A stretch of DNA of 64,000 nucleotides from NCBI GenBank assembly GCA_032988165.1, contig JANTQF010000016.1, forward strand, positions 62,001-126,000, written 5' to 3'. Below are positions 50,090 through 60,262 of this stretch, piece after piece; positions within the stretch are counted from its first letter, which is position 1; each line of letters starts with the position of its first letter. The stretch comes from Emmonsiellopsis sp. PD_33 (taxonomy: Eukaryota > Ascomycota > Eurotiomycetes > Onygenales > Ajellomycetaceae). Below the pieces are notes generated by a model. The model saw only the letters and a program-made list of their open reading frames with translations, was not told the DNA's origin and made no database searches. The translations under genes were made by a program, and so were the position numbers.

Positions 50090-53000
50090 TCTTAATACCA
50101 GGAAACTTTGATTATATAAATGATTTGTTAGGGTTAAGGGCTTTTAAAGTGCAGGCTTTCTTTGGTGCTATAATTACAAACTAAGCCCTGGTAGAAAGTC
50201 AGAATAAGGTTGAATCCAATAGCTTAATACTGAGTATAAAGCAGGAAGTAGTGAAATAAGTAGTAGTCTCAGCTTAAGCTCATAGAGTGCTAGTCTAGAA
50301 ATGGACAAGTACACATTGTTGCCAGCTTAGCAGGAAGTATGAAGGGAAAGAGCTGAGATGAGTGATAATCTTAGCTTAAGCTCCTGTCATACTAGTTTAT
50401 AAATAGATAAGTGCTTGTTGGTGTGGAGGCTGACTTAGCACACAAACATAGAACACAACTCATCTTGATATTAATGAGGAGATAGATGCAGGCATATATA
50501 TAGAGGCTTTCAGTGCAATTTTCCATTGTATTCATCACAAATAATTAGTATTTCATGTACTTACATGTAAATTTGGATGTAGGAGGTGGGAAACAAATAT
50601 ATCAACATGTTGGAGCATTAAAATCATGGATGTGGTAGAGCTGCAAGGTTGTTAGAGAGATAGTAAGAAAGAGAGTTTAAAGTTATAATGAGAGAGTTAA
50701 AAATGCATGTGTGCTAACTAGGCTTAAACTAAGCAATATAGGCCCTGACTTACTCACCTGTGACTGATAGTGCCAGTGAATGAGTCAGATTGATTGAATT
50801 TATAGGCACTGGTAGCTACTAGTATGAAAGATTAGTATTAAGACTACAGTAAAGGTTGATACTCTACTAGTAGTAGAGAGAGTCTTCTATGTTTGTATTA
50901 TTCTAGTTTAAGCTGAGGATTGTAGCTACTGGCCTGCCTGTGATAATCACCCAGGCTACTGTTTGAATTCATATAGACTAATGCTAGCTGCTAATATCAA
51001 ATGGTATAATTGAGAACACAGTAAAGATCATATAGAGAGACAGGAGGTTGTTTTGTATTTGAACTTTTCATGGCACTAGAGCATCATGAAGATATATATA
51101 CTATTTGTTAATAAAGCAAGGTGATAGTATTAAGAGTGCTATAGTTATTCAAGTTCTATAAGAAACTATTCTTATAACCCCTCTATAACTGCAAATCAAA
51201 AGAAATGTAGAATACTGAGATGAAGCAAATAGTATATAATAAAAGACTATTTTTATAGTCTTTATTATTCCTCTTTATGTGAATGATTAATAATGATTTA
51301 GTATGAAGTACTAGAGTAAGTATAATAACCTTAGATAATGGAACAAACATCTCTTTACTTACTATATCATTATCTGGTACTATATATGGAAGGGGATTCT
51401 TTTTAACAGGGTTCTTTCACATGTTCATATCCCATGGAAGTAGCTTATTTGCCTAATCAGAGTCCATTCCTATCTATACATGTATAGCCCATTAATTCCC
51501 TTAGTAGCTCTGCAAGCCCTCAGCTTCATATTCCTCCTCATAGAGTATCTATAGCCTGTACAAAGAATATCATTTCTATATTCATTGTGATCTGAGGGCT
51601 TATTTAGCTCTTCATTGGATGACTCATTTAACACTGAAACACTGGCTTCTAATAGTTGTTGAGAGGCTGGCTTGGCATGCTATTATTCATCCATTTTGTG
51701 CTACAGCCTGTTGTGGGCATAGAGTGCTATGATTTGTAGGTCATCAAGATGATATTAATCAAGGCACCTAATGTAAAATAAAAGCTAAATATCAGTTTTA
51801 GTCTATAAAAACTTAACTACCTTCTTACTGATCTGATAAATATAATTCATTGCTGTAGAGGCATTCTTAATGTAGTTTAGCTAATTGAATAGTGTCTTTC
51901 TTAGGTAATGAAATTATGGGAAGTTCTATTCACCATAGAGTTGCTCACTGAGAGAATCAAAGAACCTATTAAAGTATTCTTGTGGTGACTTGGGGTGCAG
52001 ATTATATAATGACTTTAGAAAGGATTTATTATGTTTAAGGTGTTATTCTGCATTCTATGTCAGTATTCTCAATGGTTGCTAGGCATTGAAGGTAATAAAT
52101 ATATACTTATACTAATTGATCATGTTTTCCAGTGATTGGATGTATTTGACTTGATGATGTAGGATAAATACAAGCACAGTGTTTAGCTTGATAAACTAAT
52201 AATAGTAGAGGAGGATTTCCTGTTTGATTCTACAAGCTTGGCAATTAGGATTATAGCTATATTCTATATGCCTGTTAGAAACTAGTGGTATTAGAGAAGA
52301 TGTCTAAATATAAATTATAGTACCTTGCATAACTATGTGTCTTATGCCATTGAAGGTGTTATACTGGAACCACTCCTCATCAGTTATGAAATCTTCTTGG
52401 GTAGAGAATGTTATAGCAGAAGTGGCCAATTAGCAGTGTGCAGCTTTAAAGGGTAAGAATATGAGAGAATGGTATAGGCCAGTAGTTAAGATAAAAGTTA
52501 GTAGGTTTATAATAGTAGATGAGGATGAAGTATGAGGTAAAGTAATCAGAGGATCAGCTGAATAAACTATTTGCTGATAATATCACATGTAGCTCTAAGA
52601 CAATCAGATAAACTATAAGCTAGTCTCATGATATGCCACTTCAGCAGCTGCAAGTCATATAACTACTAATGAGAGACCTCAGCTTAAGCTGAGAGCAGCC
52701 AGTTTAGAGTATCCAGATATATTATTAAATACTGATGCAGAGCAAGGAAATAATAATGACTAACACACTGAGTAATAGCTGATTGCATTGCACTGGCTGT
52801 GAGTTAGCTCTGAGTATGATCTAATAGATCTAAGTGCCCATACTATATAATTAATGCCCTGAGCTGAATCTGAGCAGGTGCAGAGCACACCTCTCAGGCC
52901 AGAGCACTCATGCATGGCAGACTAAAGTGGAGCTAGCACAGAGAATAACCACTAGGACTGAGATAATATGTGTGGTATATGTGGGATCCCTGCAAGCTAA

Positions 53001-53110
53001 TTAAACTAGGGGCTAGACTAGAGCAAGCCCAGTGTGTGCTCCATATAATTGATATAACATAGCCAGTAATATCAGCAAGTCCAGGGTGAAGGTTTCTGAG
53101 CTAAATAAAT
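50090..53110 (-). repeat. Block A', minus orientation
   Basis: This is the reverse-strand counterpart of 34.66-37.42 kb, including the ACATTTCTTTTGATTTGCAG phrase (about 51,190-51,210), ORF Z, the GC-richer segment (52,800-53,060) and a perfect palindrome at 52678-52693. The order along the strand is conserved from AGCAAAATATTTATTTA (53,110) down to about 50,090. Confidence 0.65.
51560..52415 (-). pseudogene. ORF Z, copy 2
   Basis: On the minus strand the start region reads QEDFITDEEWFQYNTFNGIR (52,340-52,400), nearly the same as copy 1. It is followed by a PQEYFNRFFDSLSEQLYGE-like segment at about 51,900-51,990. There is no long open frame, and it is more decayed than copy 1. It is unrecognised. 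Confidence 0.4.
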
Positions 53111-54060
53111 ATTTTGCTGATGTGGCCCTACAATATGAATGCATTAGGGTAGAAAAACCTGATGTCCTGGGGTTTTCATGGAGTAATCAATGTTAGTGGT
53201 ATAGATGGTAGCTGCACTAGTGACTGGGCTGATGCCAGCTGAGCAGCTGTAATTCTAATATGAGAAAGTAATTCCTATAGGATTTATATCTGATGTGGGG
53301 TGAAACCTATATCATTAGTAAATTCATCAGTGGTGCCTGTAGCAGCTAGAGTGCTATTCATATTTAACATATTATCTAGCTATCTAATAGATGGTGACTG
53401 TGAGAGTCATTCTTTATTAGTTGGAGTTACATTTAGGGTCTCTGAAGACTCTATGAGCATTAGCTGTGATGTACTGTGGAATAATGTGCTGCTTGAAACT
53501 GGGTTAATCTGCAGAAATGAAGTGTTACCCTCTGAGCAAGGTTTTGAACCTAGTGAGAGATATACCTATTATACTGATAAAGTTTTGAATAGACTAGCCA
53601 TTTGTTACCAAACCAAATTAAAACCAAATTTAACCTTAGGCATTTTACCTGGAATGATAATCCTTTTTACTATATTATTACTTTAATATAGGTACTATAT
53701 TACATTTATATTTTACTTGATTAGTTCTAAATTATATTATAGAATAATATTATAGTCCTAAATTATATTTAGTATTAAAAATATAAGTTCTAGTCCCATT
53801 TGATCCCAATTATCTTTATTGGGACCAAATAGGACTAGAAATCCTGATTTAGATTATATAATCATAATTATATGACTAGGTAATGCCAAGTCTGAGATAT
53901 ATAGATGGCAGAACAACTTTAAAATGCATATTTATAGTAGTAAGCATTATTAAATATTGTTACTTTTCATTGTCTGAAGGCCTCAGCTCCAACTCTAAAC
54001 TAAAAAAACTAAAAAACTACAACACACAAAAACATTAAAAAACCCTCTTAAATCTGGAGC
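53111..54060. other. Unassigned DNA with a 128-codon open frame
   Basis: A plus-strand frame 53,300-53,686 starts MKPISLVNSSVVPVAARVL and ends in a hydrophobic LGILPGMIILFTILLL. I do not recognise it and it may be chance. Downstream are T/A-rich runs. Confidence 0.25.
53790..53838. repeat. 21-bp hairpin related to the MITE
   Basis: CTAGTCCCATTTGATCCCAAT at 53790-53810 pairs with 53818-53838 with two mismatches and a 7-base loop. The wording (TAGTCCCATTT, GGTCCC) echoes the interior of the MITE at 14.7 kb. Confidence 0.65.
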
Positions 54061-54065
54061 ATAAT

Positions 54066-54657
54066 TTACTTAAAGTACTCTGACCTAATTGCATCTACCA
54101 CCTCCATCACCAACTGCATATTCTTAACTCTGAGAGTTGATTGCTTCCCATGCACCATCATCTTCACTTCATCTATATTTATAATATAATCAGTAATCAG
54201 TATACATATTTAGTAGACTTAGTAAATTAGTTAACTTATACTTAAAAAGGATGATGAGAATTATTTCCACTGCCAACTAAATAATATTGAGAGTAGAGTG
54301 CTAAAAGCAATACTTTCCATTATTAATCTTATAGATCAGATGTGCCATCACAGCCTTGGCAAAAATGAGCTCCTCAGACTTCTGATAGAATCAGACCTTC
54401 TGAACCCACTCTATTAACCTAAATGAGCAGCTGAGTATTACTAAAAAGTATGATTATAACTTACTATTCTTATTGTAGTAGTGACAGAGCTTGGGATTAC
54501 ATTTAATTCAGCAGTTTCTTGAGGTATTAGGGAGCTCAGCATGGTATCAATCCTACTTGGCCTACCACTTAGTGATATGTGCCTCATAGTCTGCTTTGCA
54601 ACTGGGCATAGTATTTTTCATCACCACTTGGTGGGGAAGAGGGATGTACTTTGGCAT
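54066..54657 (-). pseudogene. Histone H3-like fold protein, gene 1 (minus strand of pair 1)
   Basis: A start MPKYIPLPHQVVMK lies at 54657 and a stop TAA at 54066-54068. The N-terminal part has a Cys cluster (NC..KCNPKLC, about 54,490-54,510) shared with the second H3-like gene. After an intron come RLIEWVQKV (like H3 RLVREIAQD), FAKAVMAHL (like FQSSAVMAL) and LAVEIILIILF (like [10 protein letters not shown]). After a further intron comes VHGKQSTLRVKNMQLVMEVV (like IHAKRVTIMPKDIQLARRI; 54,090-54,165). Individual matches are short, but their order and spacing follow the H3 fold. Several stops fit lost CAG and CGA codons. It is divergently arranged with the plus-strand gene at 55,120. The fold is probable; the function is unknown. 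Confidence 0.5.
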
Positions 54658-55119
54658 TTTCAAATTGGGGGAGAGGATATCAATATGTTTGGGTAGAGGG
54701 CAGGGGAGATAGAGACACAGCTGATTAGGATAGTGGGAGAGGAGGAATAAAATAGATAGAGAAAAGAAGAATAGAGAGGAGAAAAGGAGGGGAAAAAAAA
54801 GAAATATTATTGAAATTCCAAATTCAACCAGCTACCCTAGCAATCTGTAACCATCACCTAGGTCTATCCCTGATATAAATTGCCTGGCAATGCTATACAA
54901 AGAATATTAAATATAAATACATCAAATGTAAACAACCTGCTTTTAGATTAGAGAAATTCCCCCTACCTTTTTGTTTTTCTTCCTCTTCTTCTCTTTCTTC
55001 TCTTCTTTTTCTACCACTATCCTACCTCTCCTCTTTTAATATCCCTATTCTATTATTATAATTGTTGCTCTCTCCTACTACTACTATTAGCTATATCTTT
55101 ATCTACCTTTAAAATCTAT

Positions 55120-55919
55120 ATGACTAAGGCCCATAAGCATCATCATCAGCTTGAGGGGCCCAAGAAGGAAGCATTCAAACAGGGTGAGGCTGACTGCAAG
55201 GCATGCCATGTCATACTGAAGAAGCTGCATGAGGGAAATGAATGATAATAATCTATAATAACACTTATATATGAATTTAGCTAATCTGTGCTAGAAATAA
55301 GGCTAATGAGGCTGAGCACAAGGAATTGAAGAAGGAGGTAGTAGAGCAGCTGATGCAAAAGCATTAGGATTAGAAGTACTCTTAAAAATGATATGAAGTA
55401 AAGGTGAAGTGGAAGGAGGCCATTAAGAAGGCTGCTGAGAAGAAACACTACTAGGAGCAAATTAAGAGAATTCTGAAGTATAAGATCAAAAAGTTCAAGC
55501 AGGTAAAAGTTCTAGTCACACTCTTTAATAATACTCTTCTAATCTAATTGAATAAATTAGTAGATTCACAATGAGAAGGGGATTAAGGACCTCTTCTACT
55601 TCTACATGTGCATGATAATCCAGGACATCAAAGAGGCTGCACTACTCTCTAACTGGGCTAAAACTGGGCTAATCTCCTTACTGCTGAGGTTGATGCCAAT
55701 GCAGCTGATCAGAAGATAGCTGATTTTAATGCCCAGGTTGATCTGGCCCATTATGAGAAGCTACCTCTACTAGAGGAGGTACTAGAGGATAAGTTTGAGG
55801 TTGTCCTCACCTCTGATGAGGAGGAGGAGGAGGAAGAGGAGGAGGAGGAGTAGATTATTAAGGATGAAGAGATTGAGAAAGAGGAGGAAAAGAAGGATGA
55901 GGAGGATGAATCTGAGTGA
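55120..55919 (+). pseudogene. Possible H4-like histone-fold protein, gene 1 (plus strand of pair 1)
   Basis: It starts MTKAHKHHHQLEGPKKEAFK at 55120. EADCKACH is shared with the gene at 58,611 (EADCKAHF). A Lys-rich helical middle follows (55,310-55,500). Next is a block at 55,562-55,700 with MIIQDIKEAALLSNWA, then LTAEVDANAADQK, comparable to H4 VIRDAVTYTEHAK and VTAMDVVYA. It ends in a run of Glu residues (55,818-55,852) and an acidic tail to the TGA at 55917. An 11-bp tandem duplication (AACTGGGCTAA, about 55,656-55,677) shifts the frame inside the putative fold. The H4 reading is tentative. Support comes from its paralogue and from pairing with an H3-like gene. Confidence 0.4.
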
Positions 55920-56379
55920 AAATTTTTTCTTTTAATAGATAGTATAGTGGAGTTAATGAGAAATAAAGAAGTTTAATTGATTGAATTAAAATTCCCTACT
56001 CCTATTTTCAACCTTGGAATTAAATTGAGGTTTCTACAATGAAAATATATATATATATCTATATACTCTCAGTGAGATATATTCATATTAACCATTTCTC
56101 ACAACCTACAATCTATACTAAATAAATATTAAAACTCTCCTAGTAACACTTTTTAGTAATAATATAATAATATTTAATTCATGTTTAGCATGAATTTCAA
56201 TGTTTGTAATATTAATATTTATATTCTAATAATTCTATTCTTTCTGTTCAATGATGCAGCTCAACTCCTGAGATTAATCTTATCATGTGTACTAGTGTGG
56301 TAAGAAAATTTCATTTCAGCTATATAGTAGATTCATCTTAATTAATATCATCATTCATTACCATTACCCCCCCTATTAG

Positions 56380-56735
56380 CATCAAAAATGGACAATTCCA
56401 TTGAAAACCTCCCTAAAATCACAGTTAAGGCAAAGAAATATATTATGTATGAAGATTTATACTCCCAACAATTCTATACCTGGTAGGTAACCACAGAACA
56501 CTATATATCCAGGCTGAAGAAGCAAATCATATAGAAAACCTCATCAGGATTAAGATAATAAGGAGAAGCTTGGAAAAGCTTCCTACAGGTAATAGAGAAG
56601 GAGACTGACCAATCATATCTTTATTACAAGCTCTGTGAAGGAATTCAGTCACATTCATCATGAACTGGGTATGGTCCAGGTGGGATTATCAAGCATCTGA
56701 ACTCTGATGAATGTAAGGGTGATTAAAAATCCTGA
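56380..56735 (+). pseudogene. hAT-type BED-finger fragment
   Basis: In one frame a Trp-rich segment is followed by a pattern like C.GIQSH...GYGPGGIIKHLNSDEC (about 56,630-56,720). This resembles the BED-like finger of the hAT transposase at 16.5 kb (ILQHPQ...GMGKHLISKEC). It lies directly upstream of an inverted GGGATGGG repeat array, so it is probably a remnant of a related hAT element. Confidence 0.4.
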
Positions 56736-56765
56736 AATAATAACATTATAAAGGAACTAGTAAGA

Positions 56766-57003
56766 AGCATTAAAGCTGCTGCTGGGATGGGATGGGATGG
56801 AATGGGAAACTATTTCTATATATTTATCCTATAGATATTAATTTCATCCTATCTCATACTGAAATGTATGCTCCCATGTCCTGTCTCATAATTAAATTAA
56901 AATCTTATGTTGTGTTTCATTGCATGAATGGTTCTCCTGTGTCTCATCTCATCCTGTCCCATAAATAGATGGGATGGGATGAGATGGGAAGGGAAATCCC
57001 AGG
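56766..57003. repeat. GGGATGGG-type hAT end, copy 3 (inverted)
   Basis: It starts ATTAAAGCTGCTGCTGGGATG and contains GGGATGGGATGG and CCCATGTCC-like units, ending AAGGGAAATCCCAGG. It is the reverse orientation of the right end at 19,655-19,895, with more decay. Confidence 0.6.
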
Positions 57004-57184
57004 TACAATAATAAACTATATACAGTTAGAAATCATCATAAAAAATTTCATATAGATTATTATCATTTCTTATTACATTTTTTCTACTGTATTAATTTTC
57101 CACTCATTATAGTAACAAGTTAATACTCACTCCATATTATCATATCATTCCTACTATATATCTACTCCTCAGTATTCAGAGTTA

Positions 57185-58290
57185 CTACAGGCTCTTAGGC
57201 CACTCTCCATGCTTCTTAACCACATACTCCTCAGGCTTGTTAACTATAGGCTCTGAAACCTCACACTCCTCAGCTGCACACTGCACACCCCTCTCTACCA
57301 CAGACTTCATAACCCCACCCTCCTTTGATACAGACCTCTTGACCATAGATTTCATCACACAGCCTTTCTCCCCATTCTTCAGAATTAAGATCAGGTTTGC
57401 TGGATCAAGCTCTATATCTCTATCTTCATCTTTCTTACTTGTAGTATTCTCCTCCTCCTTACTATTAACCCAGTCCTCATCATCTGATGTATCCACATCA
57501 AAGTCATCTAACCTACACCCCACTGCTCACATCTCCATGCCATGGCCTTTAGTCTTCACTTTCTGCTTCTTATTCTCTCCCACAGCTACCTTCAGCTTTG
57601 CACCTCCAAAGTATGAACAGCTCACCCCTCTTAAAATCAACAGAATAAGCTATATATCATCAACTTGAAGGGTCTTCTTCCAGTAATGAGCTAGGCAGAG
57701 ATTTGCACCTAAAGTACTATCAGCATCATATCATTAATAGACCATTACATTATCTTATTACCTATATTTGAAGAGCATCATCAGTGTTTCCTCACTAATG
57801 AGGTGCAGACAATTAATGGCCTCAGCCTGGACATAGTACCCATCACCCAGATTTTTCCTACCTATCTTGGGTAAATCCTGAATTATCTCCCTCACAAGTC
57901 AACTGAATGGCTCTATTCCCAAAACCAGGTACACACTTGTCTGCTAAAATGTAATCTCCTTCTCTTCAATTAATCTAGCTGTTAGTAAATCATTAATATT
58001 ATTCTAGATAGTATCTTACCTGATAGACCAGCTAATGGCTGCAGCTCAGGCTTAATACTAGTATAGTCCTTAACTCTGTGCCCACCATCTGCTTCAAGCC
58101 ATGCCTTTCAATTATTAGCCCACTTCTTGTGGTTCTTGCAATACTTCTTCATCATGAAGGCCTCATTATGTTTCTTGCAAATCCCAGAGGAGCACTTGCA
58201 GTTGATTGGATAGTAGCTGAAAATAAATCCATATATTAGTCTATGCATTAGTTTCTAGGGGAAGAAGGCTGGAGACACATACCTAGACAT
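57185..58290 (-). pseudogene. Histone H3-like (CENP-A-like) fold protein, gene 2 (minus strand of pair 2)
   Basis: Four exons are readable: 58,290-58,283 (MSR...), 58,216-58,020, 57,978-57,762 and 57,716-57,185. Introns have GT/AG ends, and intron 2 (41 nt) has a TACTAAC branch box. Exon 2 has a Cys/His-rich part (NCKCSSGICKKHN, YCKNHKKW). Exon 3 aligns without gaps to the H3 alpha-N/alpha-1 stretch: EITF.QTS.. and then PFS.LVREIIQD, against EIRRYQKST and PFQRLVREIAQD. It continues with QAEAINCLHLISEETLMMLF (H3 [20 protein letters not shown]). Exon 4 gives NLCLAHYWKKTLQVDDI.L (H3 NLCAIHAKRVTIMPKDIQL) and an Asp/Glu-rich C-terminus. Loop 1 is about 8 residues longer than in H3, and the QA.A reading recalls CENP-A. 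Four or so TAG/TGA codons break it. The H3 fold is well supported; its role is unknown. Confidence 0.72.
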
Positions 58291-58610
58291 ACTACTAGAT
58301 GGAGGTGGTTAGAATGAGAGGGGAGTCAGAGATAGAGATTTTAGAGACTATAAAAGAGAAGAGAAGAGGAGAGAAAAATGAGAAGAGAAAGAGGAGGAGA
58401 AGAAGAGTAAACATGATATATTACTAGTTGTGATCAAAATAATTTCCATTTTAGATGTTACTAGGGGGAATAATCTGAACCTATTACCCAGGTTCATTAC
58501 TATATAAATATGTCTTATAATTACTCTCATTAATTCCAGTACATCATCATTCTAACATTGATTGCACCATACAAGAGACATTAATATTTAGAGTTGCTAT
58601 AGAACACATG

Positions 58611-59465
58611 ATGTCTAACCCTTAATTGCCAATAAAGGAGTACTTATAACACCCCAAGACCAAGTGCATCAGGGAGATCAGGCATGCAAAGACCAGCAAT
58701 GAGGCCATTATGGAGAAAGCCTAAGAGGCTGATTGTAAGGCACACTTTGATGCAGTAAAGTATCTATGAGGATCAGTCAAATGGTAATAAGCTTTTGTAA
58801 CAGTCCTAGTAGTAAAGATGCTGATACTAAGTACAGGGAAATAGTATTACTAGCTGATTAATCTGTCATGGAGAAGGTAGAGGCTGAGTGCATTGCCCAG
58901 AAGTGTTTTGATCAAGGAAAGTCCTTGGAATATCATCAGGCCCAAATTGTGAAGAAGTGTGCACTTGAGGAGGAGGCAGAGGAAGAGGAGATTATACAGT
59001 GACTACATGCATTGCAATTTAGGATCAGTTCTAAAAAGAGAAGAGTTAGTTACTTCAACTTGCAATCATAATTATTGATTAATACTGACTGTCAACAGAT
59101 TGGTATCCTTCCTCCCTTTAATGATAAGATCATCAACATGGCTCTCCAACATTTCCATGCCTGGGCACAGGTGTTATTGGCCTCCCATGATGTGAAGATT
59201 CTCAAGCATGGAAAAGCAATGCTCATGACTGCTGATACTAGTGAGGAAGCAGCTGCAAAGGAATTAGATGAGTTCTAGGAAACTTTAGATAAGGAAGGTA
59301 GGGGGTTATTGGAAGTAATTCCTCAGCTGAAAGAGATGTCAGAGGGTGATTTTAAGGTGGAGGGAGAGGTGTCAAGTAATGAGGGTGAGAAGTTAGAGTG
59401 GGAGAATTATTCAGAGTAGGGTGATGCAGAGTTTTTATGTGAAATGGGAGCTTATAGAGTCTATT
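58611..59465 (+). pseudogene. Possible H4-like histone-fold protein, gene 2 (plus strand of pair 2)
   Basis: The start ATG at 58611 is 320 bp from the start of the H3-like gene on the other strand. The N-terminus contains EADCKAHF, shared with gene 1, then an intron (GTAATAAGC at 58,783), a helical Glu-rich part and SKKRR (about 59,030). An open frame at 59,075-59,278 holds LLASHDVKILKHGKAMLMTA (compare archaeal histone VKLAKHAGRKTVKAEDI and H4 TEHAKRKTVTA). It then runs into ADTSEEAAAKELDEF, parallel to AEVDANAADQKIADF in gene 1, and an acidic tail. The histone-fold reading rests on this short motif, the paralogue and the divergent pairing. Confidence 0.42.
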
Positions 59466-59830
59466 TAATAGAAATTAGTATTAAACAGGGAAAGTTTGAT
59501 ATAGAATGAAGTTTATTTACATTCTAAGAATTTCAGTAATAGGATTTAGTAATAGACCTCTCATGGATTTTCACTGATAGCATCATGGCCAGAATCTTCA
59601 TTGATTGGTCAATGTCCTGGATTGTTGAGAAGTGCAAAAGCTATATCTGTATGATTTGATGTCCCTATACTAGGGTAGCATCTTTCCAGTTTGAAGAGAA
59701 TTGTAATTATTGACTTATAATATTTTTTCTATCAGCTGTGAAAGTATTGCCAATTTATTAACTGGATATTAGATTAGATTTTTAGTAGTATAGATATTTT
59801 CAGTAATGCCTGCATTTCCCAGCTGTCTTC
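59466..59830. other. Unassigned DNA downstream of pair 2
   Basis: I see no domain, repeat or RNA gene here. Confidence 0.3.
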
Positions 59831-60262
59831 CTTTCCACCTTCCCACTGTTGATATGCATGGTGTATGCATAGTCTGCCACCAAATCTATATATATTTCCC
59901 TGGGCACATAGCCATGCTGCATGTGGTGCATGCATAGTTAGCAATCAATTATATGTATATTTTTCTTCATAGGCATATAGCTGTGCTGTGTCTACCACTC
60001 CTGGCATGGGTGATGCACACATAGTTGGCAACCAATTATATATATATTTTTCTCTGCAGGCATATAGCTGTGCTGTGTCTACCACTCCTGGCATGGGTGG
60101 TACACACATAGTTGACAATTAATTATATATATATTTTTCTCTGCAGGCATATAGCTGTGCCGCGCCTATGACTCCTGGCATGGGTGGTGCACACATAGTT
60201 AGTAACTAAATATATATATATTTTCTTCACAGGCACATAGTGTTGCCATGTCTACCACATTA
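59830..60262. repeat. 87-bp minisatellite
   Basis: The landmark GGCAYATAG recurs at 59902, 59972, 60059, 60146 and 60232 (spacings 70, 87, 87 and 86). Each unit has an ATATATAT run, CTGCAGGCATATAGCTGTG and ACTCCTGGCATGGGTG. One unit keeps CpGs (GCCGCGCC, 60159-60166). No coding role is evident. Confidence 0.8.

Noticed and set aside
21763..53110. A single recent, near-identical palindrome or assembly artefact
   Set aside because: The arms differ at many positions and by indels, including a 318-bp insertion and different array lengths, so this is an old duplication, not an artefact of joining a contig to itself.
57185..58290. A normal nuclear core histone H3 gene of the host
   Set aside because: It has several in-frame TAG/TGA codons, a long loop, no Lys/Arg tail and an acidic C-terminus, and lies in CpG-depleted repeats.
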